DNA of 64,000 bases from Danxiaibacter flavus. GTDB taxonomy: Bacteria > Bacteroidota > Bacteroidia > Chitinophagales > Chitinophagaceae. Positions 56,442 to 64,000 of the stretch are shown one piece after another. Each line of letters starts with the position of its first letter. Position 1 is the first letter of the stretch. A program made the translations under genes and the position numbers. Location: the NCBI RefSeq assembly GCF_041060425.1, contig NZ_JAULBC010000001.1, forward strand, positions 930,001-994,000. The letters are read 5' to 3'. The notes under the pieces were generated by a model. The model ran no database searches, had not been told where the DNA came from, and saw only the letters and a list, made by a program, of their open reading frames with translations.

Positions 56442-59400
56442 TCACCTGTCAATTTTCAATTGAAGTAGTATCGCTGCTCCATCATTTACTCCAACTATTA
56501 TCTTATTGTTATTAATAACTGCAGCGCTTCTTACATTTCCTTTTAATTGCAATCCGCTTTTGTATTGGGGTGCGTAGCTGAAATTTCCTTTACCGTCACC
56601 CAATAATAAAACGCCATGGTTAGCTGTATATCTTCCAAATTTTATTCGTGTCCAGGAGTTGTTACCGGTGAGTAAAATATCTTTTTTACCATCGTTATTG
56701 GCATCTGTAATGACAATGCTGTAAACCGGAGCATATTGTGCTTCGACAGGAAGGTTGTGTTGTATAAACCCGTTAGTACCTCTGTTTTCCAGGTAGACGG
56801 TCCTCATGTTTTCAGCCTTAAGAAAACCGGCGCTGTTCAACTGTTCAGGAGGAAAAACATCTTTGATGCTTGCAGATGCATATTCGTGGTATTCCAGAAA
56901 TTTCTTTTTTAACGAGGGAAGCTGATCGGTGAGATCATCTCTTGAATAAACCGGATATGACACGCCGTTGATATAATAGCAAACAATCGGATCTATAGAT
57001 CCATTTCCATCAAAGTCTTTATAATAAACTGTCACCGGTTTCTTTTCTGAAGCTTTGAATTGTGTGTTGGTCCCGCAGTTGCCGACAATTAGATCAAGAT
57101 CGCCATCTCCATCCATATCTTCAGCCGTGATCGTATTCCACCAGCCTGTGGACGGAAATTGAATGTAAGCAGACGATGCGTCAGATAAGGCTCCCTTGTT
57201 GTTGATGAAAACTTTAACCGGCATCCATTCGCCGGTAACAACCAGGTCAGGCTGTTGATCATTGTTTACATCCAACCATGCAGCACTGGTGACCATGCCA
57301 ATATTTGCAAGTCCTGGTGCCAGTTTTGCTGTTTGATCGGTAAAAGTTCCTTTGCCGTCGTTTATCAGTAATTTGCTCGGTGGTGTTGAAGGATATTTAC
57401 CCGGTATAAGCCTTCCGCCTACAAACAGATCCATGTCTCCATCTCCATCTATATCAGCTGCTTTAACGCAACCTTTACTGAAAGTTAATGCAGGAAGTGC
57501 ATGTTGATTTTTAGTAAAGTTGCCTTTGCCATCATTCATGTATAACCTGTCCTGGAATAAAGGATCGTTCTCATTAAATTCATAACCGCCTGCTGCAACA
57601 TACAGGTCCGGATCACCATCATTGTCTGCGTCAAAAAACGTAGCTGCCACATCTTCGCTTAGTGAGTCTGCTGCTATTGCAGGTTGATTGGTTTTAGTAA
57701 AACTGCCCTGCTTGTTTTGCAGGTAAACAGAAGATGGTTGTTGTTTGGCTCCTCCAACAAAAATGTCATCCAATCCATCTTTATTTATATCGGCAGATAT
57801 TATGCACGGTCCTTGTCTTGACAAATAATTAGGCAGAAGTGTTTGTATGGTAAAGTCGTTAAACTGATTTTCTTTGTGGCGTATGTTATCCAGTGATGTG
57901 GATGAAAAATAACCAACAGGCCGAACCGTATCATATGTCCAGGTATCATGCGCGTCGGTTTGTTTTATTGCTAATGTTTGATTTGTTTTCACTTGTTGCA
58001 ACTTCTGGTATTGATCATTGGGCCAGATAATGATAATAGAATCGACAATTGAATGCTGACCAAGTCCGAAATTTAATACAGGATCAACTGATGACTGAAA
58101 GCCTCTCACCGGCATTTGCTCCTGGTAGTACAAAGTATCCCTGCAATAAACTTTTACTTTCGTGCCGGTTCCGATACTGTTAGTTTTGATACCTGTTAAC
58201 TGTATTCGCAGAAAATTATTTTTGCTGAGTGCTTCACTGTTATTTTTATATATGCCAGCAAAATCGTTGGTGTTGCAGACGATCATATCAAGGTCACCGT
58301 CATTATCAAGATCAGCATAAGCGGCACCTGATGAAACTGATTTATCGCTCATTCCCCAATCGTCTGTTTTCTTTGTAAAAGTTTCATCGCCGTTGTTTTT
58401 GAAAATGTAGTTGGCAATCTTATTAGCAGGCATTTTATCAATAAAATCCTTGTTGTTGCCTGTTCTGTTAAGTTGATTGCCCTGGGCGGCACGATCAATG
58501 CTGTACTTAATAAAATCCATGTCAGTGTAGTCCTTTACATATCCATTGCTCACAAAGAGATCTTTATTTCCATCATTGTCGTAGTCAGCCATTAATGCAC
58601 TCCAGCTCCAGTCAGTATTTGATATGCCAGCTAATTGACCAATCTCACTGAATGTCCCGTCGCCGTTGTTTTTTTGCAACATGTTCCGGCTGTATTGATA
58701 GAAAAAGCCACGGCTGAAGAGATATTGAAATTTGTCGAAGTTCTCTGCGCCGCTATGCATTTTTTGTGTGAGGTTATCTTCGGGAAGCATGTCCAGAGTA
58801 ATGATGTCCGGCTTACCGTCGTTGTTGAAATCAGCAACATCCGATCCCATTGAATACAAGGAAACCTGGTCCATGCATTTGTTTAGTGCTTCACTAAAAG
58901 TTCCGTTGCGATTGTTGATGAAAAGATAATCGGGTTCGTTAAAATCATTGGATACATATACATCTGGCCAGCCATCATTATTAATGTCCGATACTGCAAG
59001 GCCTAAACCAAATGTAAATACGTTGGATGTAATGCCGGCTTGTTCACTAACATTGGTAAAGTGTCCGTTGTCGTTTCTGTATAATTTATTAGCAAAGTCC
59101 GGATTGCGTTGATTTCTCAACTCGGGATTTTCTTGTGCTCCTGTAGTATATTTTTGTAGTGAGTGATTGATGATGAAGCAATCCAGATCGCCATCCTTAT
59201 CATAGTCAAAAAAAGATGCCTGAGTGGAATAACCCTGATCAGCCAAGCCGTATTCTTCCGCTTTTTCTGTAAAGGTCAGGTCTCCGTTATTGATAAAGAG
59301 CAGATTCTTCCTTCTTTGAGGATTAACATCCGCGCTTCTGCAGATGTAAATGTCAAGCTTGCCATCACCGTTTACATCAGCCATTGTTGCGCCTGTGCAC

Positions 59401-59750
59401 CATCCCTGCTTATCTGCAACGCCGCTTTTGGCAGTAATATCCTCAAACTCAAAATTCCCTTTGTTTAAGTAAAGCCGGTTTTTAACCATGTTACCCGTAA
59501 AAAGTATGTCCTGTAATCCGTCATTGTTAATGTCGCCGATGGCCACTCCGTTACCATTGTAGAAATAAGTATAATTCAATACACTTAAACCTTCTCCTTC
59601 AAACAGTGTGTTTTGAAAATGAATGCCTGTTTTGTCTTTGTCAAGTCTTGTAAAAAGGTGAGATGTATCGTTGCTGCAGCTACAAAAAAACAGTACTGAA
59701 AAGCAGGATATGGTCAGCCAATTTTTCACAGAAGTAACGATGGTATGCAT
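56442..59750 (-). CDS. CRTAC1-family FG-GAP/VCBS-repeat lipoprotein with ASPIC/UnbV domain
   Basis: A 1102-residue outer-membrane-type lipoprotein (start taken at 59750, MHTIVTSVKN; an upstream ATG at 59786 would place 12 residues before the signal). The lipobox is FFCSC (Cys25 from this start). The chain contains many FG-GAP/VCBS calcium-binding repeats, such as AIGDINNDGLQDILFTGN, TMADVNGDGKLDIYIC, SFFDYDKDGDLDCFII, forming two beta-propellers, with an ASPIC/UnbV domain between them (about 520-590, NNFLRIQLTGIKTNSIGTGT, FQSSVDPVLNFGLG). Such genes accompany SusC/SusD pairs and are thought to bind glycans or protein at the surface. SusD and SusC lie upstream on the same strand, but a terminator separates them. 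Confidence 0.9.
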   Translation of the reverse strand: MHTIVTSVKNWLTISCFSVLFFCSCSNDTSHLFTRLDKDKTGIHFQNTLFEGEGLSVLNYTYFYNGNGVAIGDINNDGLQDILFTGNMVKNRLYLNKGNFEFEDITAKSGVADKQGWCTGATMADVNGDGKLDIYICRSADVNPQRRKNLLFINNGDLTFTEKAEEYGLADQGYSTQASFFDYDKDGDLDCFIINHSLQKYTTGAQENPELRNQRNPDFANKLYRNDNGHFTNVSEQAGITSNVFTFGLGLAVSDINNDGWPDVYVSNDFNEPDYLFINNRNGTFSEALNKCMDQVSLYSMGSDVADFNNDGKPDIITLDMLPEDNLTQKMHSGAENFDKFQYLFSRGFFYQYSRNMLQKNNGDGTFSEIGQLAGISNTDWSWSALMADYDNDGNKDLFVSNGYVKDYTDMDFIKYSIDRAAQGNQLNRTGNNKDFIDKMPANKIANYIFKNNGDETFTKKTDDWGMSDKSVSSGAAYADLDNDGDLDMIVCNTNDFAGIYKNNSEALSKNNFLRIQLTGIKTNSIGTGTKVKVYCRDTLYYQEQMPVRGFQSSVDPVLNFGLGQHSIVDSIIIIWPNDQYQKLQQVKTNQTLAIKQTDAHDTWTYDTVRPVGYFSSTSLDNIRHKENQFNDFTIQTLLPNYLSRQGPCIISADINKDGLDDIFVGGAKQQPSSVYLQNKQGSFTKTNQPAIAADSLSEDVAATFFDADNDGDPDLYVAAGGYEFNENDPLFQDRLYMNDGKGNFTKNQHALPALTFSKGCVKAADIDGDGDMDLFVGGRLIPGKYPSTPPSKLLINDGKGTFTDQTAKLAPGLANIGMVTSAAWLDVNNDQQPDLVVTGEWMPVKVFINNKGALSDASSAYIQFPSTGWWNTITAEDMDGDGDLDLIVGNCGTNTQFKASEKKPVTVYYKDFDGNGSIDPIVCYYINGVSYPVYSRDDLTDQLPSLKKKFLEYHEYASASIKDVFPPEQLNSAGFLKAENMRTVYLENRGTNGFIQHNLPVEAQYAPVYSIVITDANNDGKKDILLTGNNSWTRIKFGRYTANHGVLLLGDGKGNFSYAPQYKSGLQLKGNVRSAAVINNNKIIVGVNDGAAILLQLKIDR

Positions 59751-59795
59751 TAAACTGTTGGTATTAGTAATGGAAAGAAGCTTCATTTAAATATA

Positions 59796-59828
59796 AAAAG
59801 ATTCCATCAATTGCTGATGGAATCTTTT
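59796..59828 (-). terminator. Rho-independent terminator between susD-like and CRTAC1 genes
   Basis: AAAAGATTCCATCA (59796-59809) pairs perfectly with TGATGGAATCTTTT (59815-59828), 5-nt loop; on the minus strand it continues CTTTTTATA. It ends the SusC/SusD transcript about 45 bp before the CRTAC1 start. Confidence 0.9.
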
Positions 59829-59964
59829 GAGTTGTACGTTGTACGTGATAAGTTTTACGTTATAAGTTTTACGTTGTACGTTATACGTTGCAAGTGGTGC
59901 AGGCTAATTACTCCATTAACCTGGCGCCTGAAACCTGAAGCTAATAGCTGATAGCTATTGGCTA
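59829..59964. repeat. TTGTACGTT word island after susD
   Basis: GAGTTGTACGTTGTACGTG then TTATAAGTTTTACGTTGTAC and TTATACGTTGCAAG words (59830-59897), a short unique block, then CGCCTGAAACCTGAAGC and AGCTGATAGCTATTGGC words (59925-59965) reaching the SusD stop codon. Confidence 0.75.
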
Positions 59965-61575
59965 TCAGTTCTTATCCCACCACAACGGCGTAGTAACCTT
60001 ATCCGGACCATTCAACAACTTAACAGCATCTTCAACAGCTTTACCGTTGGTTTGCGTTTCAGACAGAAGGAAAGGAATTCTTCTGATCCACTGTGTTGTT
60101 GTGTTGGTGATGTCCGGATTGTCTGAATTGGCAACGGGATATAATTTAAGTACATGGCTTCTTCTGTAATCTGCCCATGCTTCCATGCCATCAGGGAACA
60201 ATGCCAGCCATTTTTGTGTAGCGATCTGTTCCTTCTGAATATTAACGTCTGCGGTGTTGAATTTAACCGGAATGGTTGTCATTGGCGCTGACTTCAGGTA
60301 ATCATTAGGAGCTACTGGAACAGCAGTGCTGTTGATGTAATTATTGATAACAGTGGCGTCAATAATTCCCCATTGGTGAAGAGACTGTGTAATGCCTTTT
60401 TCGTACAGATCCTTAGCTGTTCCACCCATGTTCCAACCGAGTAATGCACCTTCAGCGCGTATAAAATATGCCTCCGCAGAGCACATTACGTTTTGCGGTG
60501 TGTTCAGGTAGTCGCTTGAACCCAATGAAACGCCATTCTTGTCGGTAACGTTTGGAGATGCCCAGCGTTTACCAACGTGAGAGTTATTGTCAGCTTTATT
60601 AATGTCTTCTGTTAATTGTGTTGCTGTTAATCCATTTCTTACGCCTTCATAAGTGCCGGTGTTTTTAGCAGGCACAAAATAGATAGACATTCTCGGATCG
60701 GCATAACCTTTCAGAACAGATTCCATTGAAGCGCTCATTCTGAACTCGTTCCAGTCAGACATAATGGATAGACCGTTACCGTCACTGCCTTTGGTACTTC
60801 TTGTTACAAGCGCATCATCATCGGGGCTGGTAGCAAGAACGCCTCCGGCGTATGCAGCTTCAGCTTCTGTTTTTGCACGGGCAGGATCAACTTTTGAAAT
60901 CCTCATAGCCAGGCGTAAACGCAATGTATTGGCAAATAAGATCCATTTGTTTACATTGCCTTTGTAAATAATATCGTAGCTGCCTCCAAAAGCAGTAGTG
61001 CTTGTTTGCCCTTTTAAAACATTTACTGCATCAGTCAGGCGCTTAAAGAAATCATCATAGATCTTATCCTGCGGGTCATACGGTACTGAGCTGATAGGTT
61101 GACCAATGCTGAAGTAAGGTATAGGTCCCCAATAATCTGTTACTTTATGGAAAGTGTATACCCACCAAACATTGGCAATGGCATTTTCGACAGTTGATGG
61201 ATCTGTGTTTTGTAAAATTGTCTGTAACTGTGGCATCACATCTGTATACATCGGGTTAAATGCTGCTCCAACCCAGTCCATGCGGATCACCAACCGGTCT
61301 GATGGGAAGTACGTTGCTACGCATGCAAAGTATTGCGCATACTGATCAGAGAACAGGTTTTGCGCAACCTGGTAGTTCCATTGGCTGTTGGTGGCCGTTG
61401 ACTGAGCTTTTGTGAAAAGGAAAGGAATTTCAGCCGGACCTACAGTTGCCACGGAATTTTTATCTGTATTTATTTCGTCGAATTTCTTGGTACATGAAAG
61501 CATCATCCCGGTGAGCGTAACACTGAGGAGTGCCAGTTTAACTCGTGTTCCAGAAAATACTTGTATTATTTTCAT
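59965..61575 (-). CDS. SusD/RagB-family nutrient-binding lipoprotein (SusD-like_2)
   Basis: A 536-residue outer-membrane lipoprotein with a signal ending in Cys28 (TGMMLSCTK). The mature start CTKKFDEINTDKNSVATV and the N-terminal helical region with NQWNYQVAQNLFSDQYAQYF-type and WVYTFHKVTDYWGPIPYFSI strings are typical of the SusD-like_2 (PF12771) branch. The C-terminal part has QKWLALFPDGMEAWADYRRS and the end RRIPF, also family-typical. SusD proteins sit as a lid on the SusC barrel and capture the ligand. It begins 19 bp after the SusC stop and is surely co-transcribed with it. The substrate is not predictable; this branch is linked to peptides as often as to glycans. Confidence 0.93.
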   Translation of the reverse strand: MKIIQVFSGTRVKLALLSVTLTGMMLSCTKKFDEINTDKNSVATVGPAEIPFLFTKAQSTATNSQWNYQVAQNLFSDQYAQYFACVATYFPSDRLVIRMDWVGAAFNPMYTDVMPQLQTILQNTDPSTVENAIANVWWVYTFHKVTDYWGPIPYFSIGQPISSVPYDPQDKIYDDFFKRLTDAVNVLKGQTSTTAFGGSYDIIYKGNVNKWILFANTLRLRLAMRISKVDPARAKTEAEAAYAGGVLATSPDDDALVTRSTKGSDGNGLSIMSDWNEFRMSASMESVLKGYADPRMSIYFVPAKNTGTYEGVRNGLTATQLTEDINKADNNSHVGKRWASPNVTDKNGVSLGSSDYLNTPQNVMCSAEAYFIRAEGALLGWNMGGTAKDLYEKGITQSLHQWGIIDATVINNYINSTAVPVAPNDYLKSAPMTTIPVKFNTADVNIQKEQIATQKWLALFPDGMEAWADYRRSHVLKLYPVANSDNPDITNTTTQWIRRIPFLLSETQTNGKAVEDAVKLLNGPDKVTTPLWWDKN

Positions 61576-61594
61576 ATCGTAATAAGTTTAAAAA

Positions 61595-64000
61595 TTATAG
61601 AGAGATCCTCAGGTTAAAGTTAAATGTGCGTGTTGCCGGAAGAGTTCCATATTCAACACCCTGGTAGTTTCCGTTACCAAGGCTCATATCAGGATCAAAC
61701 CACATTTTGCGTTTGTCAAGTCCTGGTATATCCAATGTGGAACTACCTCTGTACAGCCAGAGCAGGTTACGCGCAGAAGCTGCTACTTTCAGGCCTTTGA
61801 TAAAGAATCCCGGTTTAACTGGTATGTCATATCCAAGAGAAAGTTCCCTTACTCTGAAGCTGGTTGCGTCGTACGCAAAGAACTCACCATTACCATAACG
61901 TTTACCTGATGCTATCTGCCAGAAATCCTGTGCTTTAATAGTTGCACCTACACTGCTGCCGCTTGAACTAACACCATGCAGGTTCCATCCGCCTTCCCGG
62001 TATTTCTCAGTGCCTTCTGTTATGCCGCTAAATGCAAGGTTCATTTCTGTACCGGATACCATTGTACCGCCTACGCGTCCGTCCATAAGAATGCGGAGTG
62101 AAAACCTTTTGTAAGTGAACGTATTTGTAAAGCCAATGTTTTCTTTAGGATTAAAGTTGCCGATGTATTCCTGTGCACCAGTGGCAATCGGGCGTCCCAG
62201 TGAATCCACAACATAGTTTCCTTTACCGTCTCTTTGCCATTTAAATGCGAGCAGATCGCCATATGCACCACCTTCCTGGGCAATCGGAGTTGCAGAACGT
62301 CCGTAACCGCCGCCCAGATAAACGATCTTAAGATCGCTGCTGATCTCTTTTACCTTGCTGCGGTTTAAAGAGAAGTTCACTGTCATATCCCAGCTGAAGT
62401 TTGGCGTTTTAACAGGGGTAGCATTTACAATCAACTCAAAGCCCTGGTTTTGAATATTACCTGCGTTGATATATTTGTTAGCATAACCTGTTGCCACAGG
62501 AAGACCAATCTGCAGAAGCTGGTTGAAAGAGTTGCTCTTGTACCAGGTTGCACTGAATCCAATTCTGTCTTTAAGAAATCTTGCTTCAACGCCGGCTTCA
62601 ATGTTCTTAACTATTTCAGGTTTCAAACCCGGAATAGGTAGTGTTGAGCTACGCGTAAGAGAACCGTTGCCTGCTCCCTGGTTGTAAGCGTATGTAGTTT
62701 TAAGTAAACCGAACTGACCGCCGTTACCTACTTCAGCATAGTTGATGTTTGCTTTCAGGAAAGAAATGCTTTTTGGCAGTGTAAACAGATCGGATAATAC
62801 TGCTGATCCACCGACTGAATAATACTGGTAAGAGTACGGAGATGGAAGGCGCGAATCCCAGTCATTACGTATGCTCGCATCAAGGAACAACGCATCTTTA
62901 AAAGAGAAACTTGCCTGGCCGAATACGGATTGTGTCTGTACTTCATTTGCACTTGAGATCAATGCCGGGTTTGTTGCAAAGTTCAAACTGAATTTATTAG
63001 TCACATTCAAACCGTCAGCCTGTGATCTGTTTGATTCAAATGTAGCATCCTGGTAAATAGCACCTGCGTGATAAGTTACATTCAGGTCTTTGGCAATTTT
63101 GTTGTGTCCTTCCAGAATCAAATCATACCACTGTTGTGTCGTAGTAATGTTTGTTTTAGCATAGTAGCCACCGGCCTGTGTTGCCCACAATATGGTTCCC
63201 TGTGAGTAAAGTTCTTCAAGCTTGTCTATTCTTCTGTCGATGTTGGCGCGTCCTGTAAGATTAAGCCAGTCGTTGATTTGATATTTAGCTGAAATAAAAC
63301 CCATGATACGATCCCTGGTTTCATTCAATGCTGTTCTGTTGATCATCCAGTAGGGATTCTGGTAAATAGATGAAAGCGTTGATGGCCATGCTGTAGGAAC
63401 GGGAATTCCCAGGCTGTTAAACGTTTCTGAGTTTTGAGCGTCTGTAATTGCTACGTTGCGTGGTATCTGGTAAATGTCAATAACAGGGGCGTTTTCTTCA
63501 CCTGTTCTTGGCTTATTCATGATGTGCTGGTTGATGTAAGTAACTTTTGCATCAGTTGAAAAATGCTTACCTAACTGGTTGCTTACTCTTAATGTAACTG
63601 TATTTCTCATCAGGTCATTCTTAGGTATAATGCCCTGAATATTATTGTTGGTGTAAGAAAGATATGTTTGCATCTTGTCGCTACCACCAGATATACCGAT
63701 TGAGTTATTAAGACTTAATCCATCTCTGAAGAAGTCTTTGATATTATCAGGTTGAGATGAATAAGTACGGCTTTGTCCGAGATAATTTGTGTAAGACTGT
63801 CCGGTCATTTTCGCACCCCAGCTTTCGCCTGATGAAGGATCAAGTGTATTACCGTTACCTTGTCCGTAGCTGTTTTGAACTTTTGGCAGAGCGAACGGTG
63901 TTTCAATCGCAATGCCGGAGTTAACGTCAACAGCTATGCGATCTTTTCTTCCTTTTTTTGTTGTAATAACCAAAACACCATTACCGGCCTGGCTACCGTA
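61595..64000 (-). CDS. SusC/RagA-family TonB-linked outer-membrane protein, partial (5' end outside window)
   Basis: Only the C-terminal 801 or so residues lie in the window; the frame is open to the right edge. The edge reads YGSQAGNGVLVITTKKGRKD, the end of the plug domain with its SusC-typical turn. The barrel follows, with LSNNSIGISGGSDKMQTYLS-like beginning, RASARNLLWLYRGSSTLDIP near the end, and final strand ATRTFNFNLRISL. A complete SusC of this type would be about 1000-1150 residues with a signal peptide, carboxypeptidase-D-like domain and TonB box upstream. It imports the ligand captured by the SusD-like partner 19 bp downstream, using TonB energy. Confidence 0.95.
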   Translation of the reverse strand, partial: YGSQAGNGVLVITTKKGRKDRIAVDVNSGIAIETPFALPKVQNSYGQGNGNTLDPSSGESWGAKMTGQSYTNYLGQSRTYSSQPDNIKDFFRDGLSLNNSIGISGGSDKMQTYLSYTNNNIQGIIPKNDLMRNTVTLRVSNQLGKHFSTDAKVTYINQHIMNKPRTGEENAPVIDIYQIPRNVAITDAQNSETFNSLGIPVPTAWPSTLSSIYQNPYWMINRTALNETRDRIMGFISAKYQINDWLNLTGRANIDRRIDKLEELYSQGTILWATQAGGYYAKTNITTTQQWYDLILEGHNKIAKDLNVTYHAGAIYQDATFESNRSQADGLNVTNKFSLNFATNPALISSANEVQTQSVFGQASFSFKDALFLDASIRNDWDSRLPSPYSYQYYSVGGSAVLSDLFTLPKSISFLKANINYAEVGNGGQFGLLKTTYAYNQGAGNGSLTRSSTLPIPGLKPEIVKNIEAGVEARFLKDRIGFSATWYKSNSFNQLLQIGLPVATGYANKYINAGNIQNQGFELIVNATPVKTPNFSWDMTVNFSLNRSKVKEISSDLKIVYLGGGYGRSATPIAQEGGAYGDLLAFKWQRDGKGNYVVDSLGRPIATGAQEYIGNFNPKENIGFTNTFTYKRFSLRILMDGRVGGTMVSGTEMNLAFSGITEGTEKYREGGWNLHGVSSSGSSVGATIKAQDFWQIASGKRYGNGEFFAYDATSFRVRELSLGYDIPVKPGFFIKGLKVAASARNLLWLYRGSSTLDIPGLDKRKMWFDPDMSLGNGNYQGVEYGTLPATRTFNFNLRISL

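Noticed and set aside
56260..56463. 67-codon ORF rich in His, Thr and Pro
   Set aside because: Translation of the CGCACATTTG word run.

Overview
The window looks like a chromosomal segment from a Bacteroidota bacterium, most likely a soil or plant-associated member of the Chitinophagaceae. The support is from gene families: a SusC/SusD outer-membrane pair, a type IX secretion (T9SS) C-terminal sorting domain, CRTAC1/FG-GAP and ThuA-PQQ lipoproteins, Tat-exported Gfo/Idh/MocA (GH109-like) and xylose-isomerase-like proteins, DUF3472, TamB, many short Bacteroidota-type lipoproteins, and weak or absent Shine-Dalgarno sites. The genus assignment is inference. I saw no rRNA, tRNA or CRISPR array.

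Layout. 1-5.1 kb: an array of CGCAAAGTC/GACTTTGCG inverted repeats surrounding a RAYT-type Y1 transposase, a small XRE regulator behind a perfect 18-bp palindrome, an M48 membrane protease and a small lipoprotein. 5.4-13.2 kb: a TPR membrane protein divergent from an ATGA-coupled pair of exported caspase-fold proteins, the second fused to WD40-like repeats; a near-perfect 191-bp tandem duplication follows. 13.6-24.3 kb: mostly minus-strand housekeeping (NTF2-like, DUF4242, TamB, a BioF-like PLP enzyme with a HAD phosphatase and a DUF1572 protein, gamma-glutamyltransferase). 24.7-32.1 kb: M14 peptidase, an orphan T9SS sorting-domain protein, and a thiamine salvage cluster (thiM-thiE-thiD-tenA) under a TPP riboswitch. 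32.5-35.4 kb: GH109-like oxidoreductase and a DUF3472 protein, with terminators.

36.9-43.8 kb is the main accessory region: an AT-rich plus-strand island (GtrB-like GT2, lipoprotein, GT-C membrane glycosyltransferase with a CTAT tetranucleotide repeat at its 5' end, SAM methyltransferase) flanked on both sides by decayed minus-strand genes. One of these is a DUF3472-like gene with an in-frame TGA whose 3' part stops at the island edge; another begins as a SusC C-terminal fragment. A surface-glycan modification module appears to have landed in a degraded polysaccharide locus.

43.9-64 kb: Tat-exported sugar isomerase-like protein, RRM protein, a five-domain ThuA/PQQ/PKD/cytochrome c/CBM lipoprotein, MBL-fold hydrolase, DUF1905 protein, histidine decarboxylase, two paralogous NTF2-like lipoproteins, a PepSY-like protein, NagB-like deaminase, and a SusC (cut by the window end)-SusD pair followed by a CRTAC1 lipoprotein.

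A striking feature is the intergenic DNA. Most gaps from about 20 kb onward are filled with islands of degenerate short words of 7-11 bp (AGCTTTA, CTGATAC, ATGTGCAA, ACAATTGAAA, TTGTACGT, CTTACGGT and others), in both orientations, plus dispersed palindromes. These explain many spurious ORFs and deserve systematic study.
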